The notes: generated by a model from the letters alone, not told the origin. Numbered from the stretch's first letter, positions 25,440 to 34,760 are shown. The stretch: 64,000 nt of DNA from an uncultured Collinsella sp. (GCA_905209765.1 CAJLUE010000004.1:4305-68304); one strand, 5' to 3'. Made by a program: numbers and translations.

Positions 25440-26957
25440 TTAGGCATCGTACGCCGCAAGGATGCGCTTGAGAATCGAACCGTCGCGCTCGCAAGGCTCG
25501 GGTCCGTTCTTGCGCAGCATACACTCTTCCTCGCCCTTACCGGTCACGATGACCACGGCAGGACGGACGGTCTCGCGCACGGCAGTCTCGATAGCGGCAA
25601 CGCGATCAGTCACGATTTGCCAGTTATCATTTCCCTGCGCTTGAACGTTGCGCGCGATCTCGGCGCAAATATCCTCGACATCCTCGGGGCCGGGGTCATC
25701 CTCGGTAATCACGATTCGGTCGGCATACTTGCCAGCGGCGATGCCCATCGTGGTGCGTCGATCGACACCCTTACCGCCCGTAGCGCCAAATACAACCGCC
25801 AGCTCGCGCTCGGGATAGTTCTCGCGCAAGTCGCGCAGAAGTGTCTCGAGGCTCATGCCGTTATGTGCAAAATCGACGACGCCCAAGATTTTGCCCGATA
25901 CGGACGGATAGAGCTCCATACGGCCAGGAACGAAGACGCCCTCAAAGCCATGGACGATACCCTCTTCGGAAATGCCCAGGGCCTCGGCGCAGGCAATAGC
26001 GGCAAGCGCGTTGGACACATTGAATTTAACCGGCGTGGGAATCACAATGTCGCGCGTAAAGCGGGGCGTGCGCACCGTTGCCACCACGCCGCAGTCGCCA
26101 TTACGAATCGCCAGCGCAAGCACGTCGGCACGCTCGTCGGTCAGGGAGAACGTCACCGTGCGCTCGCAACGAGATGCCGCCTCGAGCACACGATCGACCT
26201 TATCCATATCGAGATTGACCACGGCAAAACGGCTCTGCGAGAAGATTTTGAGCTTGCTGGCAAAGTAATCCTCGAGTGTCGGATGCTCAATCGGCGAAAT
26301 GTGATCCTCGCCGATATTGGTAAAGGCGCCGACTTCAAAGGCGATCTTGCCTGTGCGCTCGTATTTGAGGCCCTGGCTCGATGCCTCCATAACCAGCCAC
26401 GGGGCACCCGCCTCCGCAGCATGCGCGATGCGAGACTGCAGCAGGAAGGATTCGGGGGTCGTCAGTTTGGAAGGGCCTGCCTCGATGCCGTCGTCGAACT
26501 CAATGCCCGTATTAAGAGCGGGTCGATGACAACCAGTAAGCTTGGCCTCGTTGGCGAGAATGCCACGCAGATAAAAGCTGCAGGTCGACTTGCCCTTGGT
26601 GCCTGTAAAGGCGCAGACCTTCACCTTACCCGACGGGTGCCCATAAAAGGCATCTGCCACCACAGCGAGCGTGCGACGAATATCACTCACAATCACCGCG
26701 GGAACATCGACATCGCAATCGACCTCGGAAACGTAGGCCACGGCGCCATCGGCGATTGCCGAAAGCAGGTACTCGCGCTTAAACGCGCGGCCCTTGCAGA
26801 CAAACAACGTGCCCGGACGCACCTGGCGCGAGTCATCAGTCGCAAACTCAATGCGCTGGTCGCACGAAGCGCTCGGTCTGGAAACAACAAGGTCATCTTC
26901 CTCGAGCAACTCTATATAGCGCATCAGAGTTAGCTTCTCTTGTGTCGGACTCGACAT
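25440..26957 (-). CDS. murE: UDP-N-acetylmuramyl-tripeptide synthetase (MurE-type Mur ligase)
   Basis: A protein of 505 residues from ATG 26957 with AGAGAGG upstream. It adds the third stem-peptide residue to UDP-MurNAc-Ala-Glu. The N-terminal domain has ATDDSRQVRPGTLFVCKG, the ATP loop is FTGTKGKSTC, then EASSQGLKYERT, a central ligase domain with GAFTNIGEDHI, and a C-terminal part with FGATGGKGVDRR. The specificity loop reads TEDDPGPEDVEDI rather than the DNPRxE of diaminopimelate-adding enzymes, pointing to a lysine- or ornithine-type substrate. The upstream in-frame ATG at 27041 would add 28 residues and is less likely. Confidence 0.88.
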   Translation of the reverse strand: MSSPTQEKLTLMRYIELLEEDDLVVSRPSASCDQRIEFATDDSRQVRPGTLFVCKGRAFKREYLLSAIADGAVAYVSEVDCDVDVPAVIVSDIRRTLAVVADAFYGHPSGKVKVCAFTGTKGKSTCSFYLRGILANEAKLTGCHRPALNTGIEFDDGIEAGPSKLTTPESFLLQSRIAHAAEAGAPWLVMEASSQGLKYERTGKIAFEVGAFTNIGEDHISPIEHPTLEDYFASKLKIFSQSRFAVVNLDMDKVDRVLEAASRCERTVTFSLTDERADVLALAIRNGDCGVVATVRTPRFTRDIVIPTPVKFNVSNALAAIACAEALGISEEGIVHGFEGVFVPGRMELYPSVSGKILGVVDFAHNGMSLETLLRDLRENYPERELAVVFGATGGKGVDRRTTMGIAAGKYADRIVITEDDPGPEDVEDICAEIARNVQAQGNDNWQIVTDRVAAIETAVRETVRPAVVIVTGKGEEECMLRKNGPEPCERDGSILKRILAAYDA

Positions 26958-27257
26958 ACAAAGACCTCTCTCGCTAAATTCAGCCTCAATTGCCTCGAGA
27001 CCAAACCGATTCAACAAAACCCTTTCAATACTAGCAGCCATCGTAATATGCCGCCCAATCTTGTATCGGGCACAGATTGCTAAATCTTGGAACCGCTACC
27101 GGAAGCCCGGACGAGTCACGCCGTGGTTTTTTCGGTTCGCTCGGCGCTTATGCCCTATCACGAAACAAAAGATTGGCATGATAGTAAAGATTATTTGACA
27201 TCAGCTGCCGCGATCCTTGCGGCAGTACACCTGAGCCGTCAGCAGAAAGGATCTTGC
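26958..27257. other. Divergent intergenic region between murE and asnB
   Basis: About 300 nt without a gene. It must hold the murE and asnB promoters. On the plus strand I see CTGCCGC/GCGGCAG (a small hairpin near 27204-27225) and a weak promoter-like TTGGCA...TGACAT near 27173-27201. No riboswitch class was recognised. Confidence 0.4.
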
Positions 27258-29126
27258 ATGTGCGGTTTTGTCGGTTTTACCGGTACAGATGAACAGAGTG
27301 AGCTGGTTCTCACGGCCATGATGAATCGCATCATCCACCGTGGTCCCGATATGGGCGGCCAGCATATCGTCGACAACGTTGCCCTCGGCTTCCGTCGTCT
27401 TTCGATTCTTGATCTTTCCGAAGCTGGAGCTCAGCCCATGTCGAGCGACGACGGCAAGGTCACGATTGTCTTCAACGGAGAGATCTACAACTTCCAGGAG
27501 CTTCGCGCCGAGCTGGAGGCAGCCGGCTACGCCTTCCACTGCAACGCCGATACCGAGGTCCTGGTACACGGTTACGAGGAGTGGGGCGAGGACCTGGTCA
27601 ACCGCCTACGCGGCATGTACGCGTTCGTGATTCACGACCAGAACAAGAACAAACTCTTCGGCGCTCGCGACATCTTTGGTATCAAGCCGTTTTATTACTA
27701 CCAGGCATCCGATGGCTCACTGCTGTTTGGCTCCGAGATCAAGAGCTTCCTGGACCATCCCAAGTTTGAGAAGGCTGTCAACCACGACGCGCTACGCCCC
27801 TACTTGACGCTGCAATTCCCCGCCACGGAGGAGACCTTCTTTAAGGGCGTGTTCAAGCTTGCCCCGGCGCATTGCTTTACGTATGACCTGACAACCAACA
27901 CCATGGACATCAAGCGTTACTGGAGCTGTGACTTCACCGACGACAACTCCAAGACCTTCGAGGAGTACGTGGACGAGTGCGACAAGGTTGTGCACGAAAG
28001 CGTCGCTGCACACCGAATCGCCGATGTCAAGGTGGGCTCGTTCCTTTCTGGCGGCGTGGACTCCAGCTACATCGCCGCCTGTCTCATGCCCGACACCACG
28101 TATTCTGTCGGCTTCGATTACAAGAACTTCAACGAGACCAACTACGCTGCCGAGCTTTCCGACAAGCTGGGCATCAAGAATGTGCGCAAGATGATTACCG
28201 CCGACGAGTTCTTCGATGCGCTGCCCGATATCCAGTATCACATGGACGAACCGCAATCGAACCTGTCCAGCGTGCCGTTGTACTATCTGGCGCAGATGGC
28301 TTCCGAGGAGGTCACCGTCGTCCTTTCGGGCGAGGGTGCCGACGAGCTGTTTGCCGGCTATGAGTGGTACGAGGACACCCCCGAGATGCGCTCCTTTAAG
28401 AAGCGCGTGCCGCTCGGCGTACGTCGCGCCCTGGGCTCGCTCGTTCAGCATCTCCCCTACTTTAAGGGCCACAACTTCCTGACGAAATGCGCCGAGGTTC
28501 CCGAGCGTTGGTATGTGGGTCAGGCAAAGGTGTTCGATCCCTCCGAGGTCGACGAGGTGCTCAAGCCCGCTTATGACACCGGCAAGAACGCCGCCGAGAT
28601 GTGCGCCGAGTACTACAAGCAGGTTCCCAACTGCTGCGAGCTTTCCAAGAAACAGTATCTGGATATGAACATGTGGCTGCCGGGCGACATCCTGCTCAAG
28701 GCAGACAAGATGTGCATGGCGCATTCTCTGGAGCTTCGCGTCCCGTTCCTGGACAAGAAGGTCATGGAGTTTGCCGAGCACATTCCCGCCAACTACCGTG
28801 TTAACGAAGAAGGCTGCAAGCTCGTTCTGCGTCACGCCGCCAACCGCACGCTGCCCGACGAGTGGGCAACGCGCAAGAAGGTGGGCTTCCCCGTACCGGT
28901 CAAGTTCTGGCTGCGCGAGCAAAAGTACTACGACTACGTAAAGGAATACTTCACCGCACCGTGGGCTGCCGATTTCTTTGACACCGATGCGCTCATGAAA
29001 CTGCTTGACGATCACTTTGAGGGTCGCGCGCTCAACCAGCGCAAGATCTATACCACGCTGACGTTCCTCATCTGGTACAAGCGCTTCTTTATCGATGAGG
29101 ACAAGGGCGCCGAAGTCGCCGCGTAA
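27258..29126 (+). CDS. asnB: Asparagine synthetase (glutamine-hydrolysing)
   Basis: A protein of 622 residues; start fixed by Cys2 of MCGFVGF, which becomes the N-terminal nucleophile of the class II glutaminase domain (about 1-210). AAAGGATC precedes the ATG at 27258. The synthetase domain has the PP-loop SGGVDSS at 264-270, then GEGADELFAGYEWY and LDMNMWLPGDILLKADKM. It converts aspartate to asparagine with glutamine and ATP. Length (about 620-640) fits the AsnB/AsnO long form. No terminator directly after; tRNA-Val follows 57 nt downstream on the same strand. Confidence 0.96.
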   Translation: MCGFVGFTGTDEQSELVLTAMMNRIIHRGPDMGGQHIVDNVALGFRRLSILDLSEAGAQPMSSDDGKVTIVFNGEIYNFQELRAELEAAGYAFHCNADTEVLVHGYEEWGEDLVNRLRGMYAFVIHDQNKNKLFGARDIFGIKPFYYYQASDGSLLFGSEIKSFLDHPKFEKAVNHDALRPYLTLQFPATEETFFKGVFKLAPAHCFTYDLTTNTMDIKRYWSCDFTDDNSKTFEEYVDECDKVVHESVAAHRIADVKVGSFLSGGVDSSYIAACLMPDTTYSVGFDYKNFNETNYAAELSDKLGIKNVRKMITADEFFDALPDIQYHMDEPQSNLSSVPLYYLAQMASEEVTVVLSGEGADELFAGYEWYEDTPEMRSFKKRVPLGVRRALGSLVQHLPYFKGHNFLTKCAEVPERWYVGQAKVFDPSEVDEVLKPAYDTGKNAAEMCAEYYKQVPNCCELSKKQYLDMNMWLPGDILLKADKMCMAHSLELRVPFLDKKVMEFAEHIPANYRVNEEGCKLVLRHAANRTLPDEWATRKKVGFPVPVKFWLREQKYYDYVKEYFTAPWAADFFDTDALMKLLDDHFEGRALNQRKIYTTLTFLIWYKRFFIDEDKGAEVAA

Positions 29127-29183
29127 GTTTCGTTATGAATTAGCGGTGAACAGCACGGGGTTTCCGCTATACTCAATCCCTGC

Positions 29184-29259
29184 GGGCGATTGGCGCAACG
29201 GTTAGCGCAGGTGCTTTACACGCACAAGGCTGGGGGTTCGAATCCCTCATCGCCCACCA
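29184..29259 (+). tRNA. tRNA-Val (anticodon TAC)
   Basis: Acceptor GGGCGAT pairs with ATCGCCC; the anticodon loop is TTTACAC (anticodon TAC); T-arm GGGGGTTCGAATCCC; CCA is encoded at 29257-29259. The top anticodon-stem pair looks like a G-A mismatch (GGTGC/GCACA). A terminator-like stem follows. The 3' part is duplicated downstream. Confidence 0.93.
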
Positions 29260-29516
29260 CTTGATTGAAAAGGCTCCCAGCGATGGGGGCCTTTCCTTTT
29301 TGGGCCCATCGCAGAGGGATTCGAACCCGCAAGGGTGCGGAGCTGAGGAAACGCGAAGCGTTTTCCAGCGCAGCACGCGAGGAGCGAAGCGACGAAGCGG
29401 GGCGCGGGCGGCGCCAGCCGCACGCGGACACCCCTCATCGCCCACCACTTGATTGAAAAGGCTCCCAGCGATGGGGCCTTTCTTTTTTGTGCCCAGCGCA
29501 TGGGATTCGAACCCGC
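29244..29516. repeat. Tandem duplication of the tRNA-Val 3' end plus flank
   Basis: Copy 1 at 29244-29330 begins inside the tRNA T-stem (CCCTCATCGCCCACCA), runs through TTGATTGAAAAGGCTCCCAG and a terminator-like stem, and ends in GGGATTCGAACCCGC, an antisense T-arm. Copy 2 at 29432-29516 repeats all of this with few changes. The 101 nt between are very GC-rich with small hairpins and no gene. The arrangement looks like the att scar of a lost or degraded element, or a tandem duplication. Confidence 0.7.
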
Positions 29517-29548
29517 CAGCACGTCTGCCACAAAGGCCGTGGCCAAAA

Positions 29549-29745
29549 AATGGCAAAAATGAGTACTGCTACTTTGTTTGCAACATATAATAAGATAGTA
29601 TTTGCCTAAGTTACGCAACATGTGTCCATTATAAGGACTAACAGTTGGATTAAAATCGTGTATTCATCGCCATTTCGTCTTGCTATCTAGCCTTATTAGT
29701 CCAAAATTGCTGCTACCAAATCGGTAACAGTACTCATATTTGATG
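29549..29745. repeat. AT-rich MITE-like segment with terminal inverted repeats
   Basis: AATGAGTACTGCTAC near 29557-29572 and GTAACAGTACTCAT at 29724-29737 are inverted copies; the similarity extends over about 26 nt. Inside, GGACTAA (near 29634) and TTAGTCC (near 29697) form a second inverted pair. The segment is clearly more AT-rich than its surroundings and has no gene. Confidence 0.55.
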
Positions 29746-29792
29746 TTTTTTGACCAGCAGGTCTCCCCCGCCTTAGCAAATCTAAGACAAAA

Positions 29793-29855
29793 CGGGGTCC
29801 AGACCGCTGAATCGTGCCGCATAGGGCACGTCCGCAGTCCGGAACCCGGTCCAAA
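29793..29855 (-). terminator. Nested hairpin terminator of the arg operon
   Basis: Downstream of argD on the minus strand, an outer stem (GGGTTCCGGACTGC against GCGGTCTGGACCC) encloses an inner CGTGCC/GGCACG hairpin and is followed by CGTTTTGTC. Confidence 0.7.
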
Positions 29856-29873
29856 TTGAGCTATTGCGTTGTG

Positions 29874-31157
29874 TTAGGCCAAAACGTCCGACAAAATCTC
29901 GATCAGGCTGTCCACGTCGGCTTCCTCGCAGACAAGCGGCGGCAGGAAACGCAGTGTATGAGCTCCGGTCGCGTTAATCACGGCACCGGCCTCCAGCGCC
30001 CGGGCAACAATGTCATGCGCATCGCCCGCAGCGTCATCCAGATCGCAGCCGAGCATCAGGCCACGTCCACGCACCTCGGTAACGTGCGGCAGCTTGGCGA
30101 GCTCTGCCTCCATATAGGCGCCAACCTTGGCGGCATGCTCGGCATAATCGCCGCGCACAAGCGCGGAGAGTGTCGCGGCACATGCCGCGATGGCCAAGCA
30201 GCTACCGCCGAAGGTCGAACCATGATCGCCGGGCTTAAACACGTCGGCGATCTCCTTCTTTGCCACCACGGAGCCCATGGGGACGCCGTCGGCGATGCCC
30301 TTGGCAAGACTCATGATGTCAGGCTCCACGCCATAGGTCTGGAATGCAAACGGCTTGCCGGAGCGGAAGATGCCACACTGGACCTCGTCGGCGATAAGAA
30401 CGGCACCCACCTCGTGTGCCAAGTCGCGCGCTGCCGCCATAAACTCCTCGGTCATGGGGTGCACACCGCTCTCGCCCTGAATCGGCTCGAGCATGACGGC
30501 GCAGACCTCGCTTCCCAGCTGCTTAAAGATCGAGCGAAGTTCGTCGACATCGTTGGGCGTGCAGGCCACAAAGCCACCCGGCAGCGGGCGGAAGCTATCC
30601 TGCAGCCAATCCTGCATGGTAGCGGCAATGGTCTCGAGCGTGCGACCATGAAAGCCGCCGCGCATGCATACGATGGTGTTACCGCCGTTACCGGCACGCT
30701 TGGCGTACAGACGCGCGAGCTTCATCGAGCCCTCGTTAGCTTCGGCACCAGAATTGGCAAAGAACGTCTCCCATACCTGCTCGCCCGCAGCCGGGGCACC
30801 GAGTGCAGCGGCCGCGGTCTCATCGCCGGCGGCAATGGCATCGGCCAGCACACACGCACCATCTACGTCGTCGTTGGCAAGCTTGGACAGCAACGCTGCG
30901 ACCTGTCCGCGCTGCTCGATGTAGAAGTAGTTAGACACATGCAGAAGCTTTTTGGTCTGCGCCTCGAGCGCCGAGAGCACTGCAGCGTTGCCGTGGCCAA
31001 GGCTGCACACACCGATACCAGCGAGAAAGTCAAGATACTCACGGCCGTCATCGCCGATGAGCTTCATGCCGTGGCCTTCGACAAACTCTACCGGAGAGCG
31101 ACCAAAGGTATGCATAACGTAATGGGATTCGAGCGATTGTTGAGTTGCAAGTGACAT
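29874..31157 (-). CDS. argD: Acetylornithine aminotransferase
   Basis: A PLP enzyme of 427 residues converting N-acetylglutamate semialdehyde to N-acetylornithine. Motifs: FANSGAEANEGSMKLAR, GGFHGRTL, LIADEVQCGIFRSG and the PLP lysine Lys286 in LAKGIADG. An extra Ala-rich insertion of about 30 residues lies at about 96-126, explaining the length (family about 390-400). Last gene of the argCJBD cluster. Confidence 0.94.
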   Translation of the reverse strand: MSLATQQSLESHYVMHTFGRSPVEFVEGHGMKLIGDDGREYLDFLAGIGVCSLGHGNAAVLSALEAQTKKLLHVSNYFYIEQRGQVAALLSKLANDDVDGACVLADAIAAGDETAAAALGAPAAGEQVWETFFANSGAEANEGSMKLARLYAKRAGNGGNTIVCMRGGFHGRTLETIAATMQDWLQDSFRPLPGGFVACTPNDVDELRSIFKQLGSEVCAVMLEPIQGESGVHPMTEEFMAAARDLAHEVGAVLIADEVQCGIFRSGKPFAFQTYGVEPDIMSLAKGIADGVPMGSVVAKKEIADVFKPGDHGSTFGGSCLAIAACAATLSALVRGDYAEHAAKVGAYMEAELAKLPHVTEVRGRGLMLGCDLDDAAGDAHDIVARALEAGAVINATGAHTLRFLPPLVCEEADVDSLIEILSDVLA

Positions 31158-31226
31158 GGGATGCCTTTCGTTGGGCGCCGTACGGCGCAGGGCTATGGGT
31201 GCAGGGACGCGACGACCGCGGGTCGG

Positions 31227-32207
31227 CTAGACCGTCTGGAGCTTCTCGACCTCGTCGAGGTTCTCGGTCAGGCGCGCCGCAAACGTCGAAAGCGGGTGCG
31301 GATGCGTATCGAACTCGTAAGCCGTCTCGGTGGAGTGGATCACGGTGCCGACGCCGGCATCGGTCAGCAGCTCCAGGAGCAGCGAATGCGGCGTGGTGCC
31401 GTTGATGATGTGCGCGCGGAACACACCGGCGGCAAGCGCATCGACAGCGGCGCGTAGCTTGGGAATCATGCCCTTGTCGACTTCGCCGCCGTAGAGCATC
31501 TCATTGACCTCATCGAGCGTCAGGTTGGAGATAAGCGAATCCTTGTCGCTAAAGTCCTTGTACAGACCATCGACATCGGTCAAAAAAATCGCCTTGTGCG
31601 CATGAAGCGCCGCTGCAACGGCGCCGGCGGCGGTATCGGCGTTGATGTTGAAGAAGCCACCGTCCTCCCCCGCCGCGACCGTGGCGATAACGGGAATGTA
31701 CTCGCTGTCGAGCAAACGCTCGATATAGTCGGTGTTGACGTGCGTGACCTTGCCTACGCGGCCGAGCTCTGGGTCGAGTGGCTCGGCGATAAGGGTACCG
31801 GCGTCGCTACCGGACACGCCCACGGCCAGGTTGCCGTGGTGGTTGAGCGCCGCGACCAGCTCCTGATTGACCTTGCCGCCCAGCACCTCGCGCACGATAT
31901 CCATGGTGGCAGGCGTAGTCACGCGCTGGCCGTTTTTAAACTCGACGGGGATGTCGTAGTGGCTGAGTGCCTCGTTGATGGCCTTGCCGCCACCGTGCAC
32001 GATAACAGGGCGCATGCCGATAATCTTGAGCAGGACGATGTCGCTCATCACGTCGCGGCGCAGTTGCTCGTCGACCATGGCGGCACCGCCGTACTTGATA
32101 ACGACCGTCTTACCGGTCAGGTTCTTAATCCACGGCAGCGCCTCGAACAGCAGCTGCGCGGTAACTTCGTTGGATTCGCTCGAACGACAATCGCGTGCGA
32201 ATTTCAT
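31227..32207 (-). CDS. argB: Acetylglutamate kinase
   Basis: A protein of 326 residues from ATG 32207 with GAGGCAG upstream; longer reading to 32279 lacks support. It phosphorylates N-acetylglutamate. Motifs: KTVVIKYGGAAM (phosphate loop), VIVHGGGKAIN, and NADTAAGAVAAAL. The N-terminal helix (residues 1-25) resembles that of arginine-inhibited hexameric NAGKs, so feedback inhibition is plausible. Lies between argJ and argD. Confidence 0.95.
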   Translation of the reverse strand: MKFARDCRSSESNEVTAQLLFEALPWIKNLTGKTVVIKYGGAAMVDEQLRRDVMSDIVLLKIIGMRPVIVHGGGKAINEALSHYDIPVEFKNGQRVTTPATMDIVREVLGGKVNQELVAALNHHGNLAVGVSGSDAGTLIAEPLDPELGRVGKVTHVNTDYIERLLDSEYIPVIATVAAGEDGGFFNINADTAAGAVAAALHAHKAIFLTDVDGLYKDFSDKDSLISNLTLDEVNEMLYGGEVDKGMIPKLRAAVDALAAGVFRAHIINGTTPHSLLLELLTDAGVGTVIHSTETAYEFDTHPHPLSTFAARLTENLDEVEKLQTV

Positions 32208-32288
32208 AGTCTGCCTCGTCTTTCGTGTAGCTATCGCGCCGTACCTCGTTGCCCGCGATTGCAGCGGGACGCACGGCACATCGGGAGT

Positions 32289-33554
32289 CTAGGAACGATA
32301 GTCGCCGTTAATGGAGATGTACTCGTGCGTGAGGTCGCAAGTCCACACGGTGGTCGCCGCGTCCCCTGCGCCCAGGTCTGCCGAAATCACAATCTCGGGC
32401 GCCTCAAAGCGACGCAGCGCCTCGTCCTCGTCAAAGGGAACGGTCAGGCCGTCGCGGCAGACGGGCATGCCCATCATGTCGATGGACACATCTTCCTGGC
32501 TAAACTGCACGCCGCACTTGCCGAGCGCCATGGCAACGCGGCCCCAGTTGCAGTCGTGGCCGGCGATGCAGGTCTTGACGAGCGGCGAGTTGGCGACGGC
32601 ACGGGCGGCGATATCGGCCTCCTCGTCGTTCGCGGCACCGGTGACGTTAACCGTCACGAGCTTGGATGCGCCCTCGCCATCTGCGGCGATGTTGCGCGCC
32701 AGGCTCTCGCACACCTCGTGCACGGCAAAGGCCAGCTCGTCGAAGGCGTCAGAGCCCTCGACAATGGGCTCGGCATCCGCGGCAGCGCCGGAGGCAAGCA
32801 TGATGCAGGTGTCGTTGGTCGAGGTGTCGGAGTCGACCGTTACCTTGTTGAAGGTCTGCTTGACGGTGGAGAGCAACAGGGCGTGGAGCGCTGCCGGCTC
32901 GACGGGGGCATCGGTAGTGATGACCGCGATCATGGTGGCCATGTTGGGCATGATCATACCCGAGCCCTTGCACATACCGCCCACCGTATAGGCATTGCCT
33001 GCGTGCCCCGCGGCCTCGCTGCGGTAACACACGGCATACTCCTTGGAGTGTGTGTCGGTCGTCATGATAGCGCGGGCGGCATCGGCGCCACCGTGTGCGG
33101 AGAGCACCTCATAAGCTGCCGGAATCGCCGTCTCAAACGTGTCGATCGGCAGAATCTGACCAATTACGCCCGTGGAGGCGACCAGAATCTGCTGGGGCTC
33201 GCAGCCGATGACCTGCGAGGCGATGTTGCAGGTCTCGCGCGCGCAGGCAAGACCGGTCTCACCCGTGGCGGCGTTGGCATTGCCAGAGTTGACCGAAACG
33301 CCGGCAATGATGCCGTAGCCCTTGTCGGCGCCGCCCAGGTTGGCACGGCTCACCTGCACGGGCGCCGCACAAAAGCGGTTAGTCGTAAACACGCCGGCCC
33401 CGGGACAGGGTTTATCGGGCACGACGAGCGCGTAATCCAGGCGCTCGGGATTCTTGCGGAATCCGGCATGGATGCCCGCCGCCTTAAAGCCGGCCGCCGC
33501 CGTTACGCCGCCCTCTACGGCACGAATCTTGATATCGAACTGCTCTGTATTCAT
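32289..33554 (-). CDS. argJ: Bifunctional glutamate N-acetyltransferase / ornithine acetyltransferase
   Basis: A protein of 421 residues that recycles the acetyl group between acetylornithine and glutamate. It is self-processed before the threonine of PNMATM (between Ala206 and Thr207), giving two chains. VASTGVIGQILP and NSGNANAATGE are family motifs; the C-terminus ends SINGDYRS. Presence of ArgJ implies the cyclic arginine pathway; no argA or argE is in the window. A terminator-like hairpin separates it from argC. Confidence 0.95.
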   Translation of the reverse strand: MNTEQFDIKIRAVEGGVTAAAGFKAAGIHAGFRKNPERLDYALVVPDKPCPGAGVFTTNRFCAAPVQVSRANLGGADKGYGIIAGVSVNSGNANAATGETGLACARETCNIASQVIGCEPQQILVASTGVIGQILPIDTFETAIPAAYEVLSAHGGADAARAIMTTDTHSKEYAVCYRSEAAGHAGNAYTVGGMCKGSGMIMPNMATMIAVITTDAPVEPAALHALLLSTVKQTFNKVTVDSDTSTNDTCIMLASGAAADAEPIVEGSDAFDELAFAVHEVCESLARNIAADGEGASKLVTVNVTGAANDEEADIAARAVANSPLVKTCIAGHDCNWGRVAMALGKCGVQFSQEDVSIDMMGMPVCRDGLTVPFDEDEALRRFEAPEIVISADLGAGDAATTVWTCDLTHEYISINGDYRS

Positions 33555-33579
33555 CGTCCCTACGACTCCTTATATCAAA

Positions 33580-33661
33580 TAAAAAAGCGGGCATCGGTTG
33601 GTGCGCCATGCCAGCCACAATCATGAGACCAGCTTAAGAGTGGCGCCCCACTCGATGCCCG
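33580..33661 (-). terminator. Internal terminator between argC and argJ
   Basis: On the minus strand CGGGCATCG...TGGGGCGCCA pairs with TGGTGCGCCA...CGATGCCCG (arms at 33588-33608 and 33641-33661), followed by CTTTTTTATTTG. It lies 26 nt before the argJ start inside an otherwise contiguous arg cluster. Confidence 0.75.
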
Positions 33662-33689
33662 ACTACCAAATCGCTAACAATCGAATGTG

Positions 33690-34760
33690 CTACACCGGGC
33701 ACGCCACTGTGGGCAAGCCTCGTCGCTCGTCAAAACCAAAGACGATGTTGGCGCACTGGACCGCCTGGCCCGCTGCACCCTTGCACAGATTGTCGATGGC
33801 GCCCGTAGCCACCAGAACGCCCGCGCGCTTGTTGAGCGCGAGGCCGATCTGGGCGGCGTTGGTGCCGACGACCGAAGCCGTCTTGGGCTGCTGGCCGGCA
33901 TCGAGTACGCGCACGAAGGTGCGACCGGCGTAGAACTGCTTGTAATGGTCGACAACGTCCTCAAGGGTCAAGGTATCGATAGCCTGCGGCGTAAGCGGCA
34001 TCGTCACCGTAGAGAGCAGACCGCGCTTGAGCGGTGCCAGGTGCGGGGTAAAGACGACGCGATCGGTTAGGCCCAAGATCTGCTCGATTTCGGGCGTGTG
34101 ACGATGCTTGCCCACGCCATAGGCCTCCAGGTTCTCGTCCGCGCTGCAAAAATGCGTACGGGCGTTGCAGGACTTACCGGCACCCGTTACACCGCTGATA
34201 ACGTCAACGATCACGGGGCCGCTCTGGGCAACCCAGCCGGCGCGCACGGCAGGCGCGGCGGCAAGGCTCGTTGCGGTGGGATAGCAACCGGCGCAGGCGA
34301 CCAGTACGGGCTTGCCGTCGGCGTGGTCGGATGCAGCGGCCTCCAAATCCCGGCAGAACAGCTCGGGCAAACCAAAGGCGCGGCTCTTGAGTAGCTCGGG
34401 GCTCGTGTGCTCGGCGGCATACCAGACCTCAAAGGTGGCCGGATCGCTCAGGCGATAGTCGGCCGAGAGGTCAATGCAGGAGACTCCCGCGGCAAGCAGG
34501 GCGGGCACCTGTGCCATGGCAGCCGTGTGCGGCACGGCCAAAAAGACCGCATCGCAGTTCCTGAGCTCGGGGGCGTCATGCGTCGTGAAGACAAGATCGC
34601 TTACGCCAGCGAAGCTCGGGTACACCGCAGACAACGGCTGGCCGGCATCGGCGTTGGACGTAATGGCAGCAAGTTCAAACTCGGGATGACCGAGGACGAG
34701 GCGAATGAGCTCGGCGCCGGCATATCCAGCCGCACCGACGATTCCAACCTTTAAAGACAT
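33690..34760 (-). CDS. argC: N-acetyl-gamma-glutamyl-phosphate reductase
   Basis: An NADPH enzyme of 356 residues reducing N-acetylglutamyl phosphate to the semialdehyde. The Rossmann start is VGIVGAAGYAGAELIRL; the catalytic cysteine is Cys159 in ACAGCYPTA; GVTGAGK and HRHTPEIEQ follow. First gene of argCJBD; two ARG boxes lie upstream. Confidence 0.95.
   Translation of the reverse strand: MSLKVGIVGAAGYAGAELIRLVLGHPEFELAAITSNADAGQPLSAVYPSFAGVSDLVFTTHDAPELRNCDAVFLAVPHTAAMAQVPALLAAGVSCIDLSADYRLSDPATFEVWYAAEHTSPELLKSRAFGLPELFCRDLEAAASDHADGKPVLVACAGCYPTATSLAAAPAVRAGWVAQSGPVIVDVISGVTGAGKSCNARTHFCSADENLEAYGVGKHRHTPEIEQILGLTDRVVFTPHLAPLKRGLLSTVTMPLTPQAIDTLTLEDVVDHYKQFYAGRTFVRVLDAGQQPKTASVVGTNAAQIGLALNKRAGVLVATGAIDNLCKGAAGQAVQCANIVFGFDERRGLPTVACPV

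Noticed and set aside
26958..27257. T-box leader for asnB (TTGGAACCGC followed by T-run)
   Set aside because: The T-box core AGGGTGGNACCGCG is not present and no Stem I features are seen; the similarity is short and probably chance.
29260..29560. Second complete tRNA on the minus strand (GGGTTCGAATCCC)
   Set aside because: Only a T-arm and part of an acceptor strand can be built; no anticodon or D-arm pairs.
29173..29621. Small reading frames over the tRNA-Val region
   Set aside because: They are read across a tRNA, its duplicate and terminators; typical annotation artefacts.
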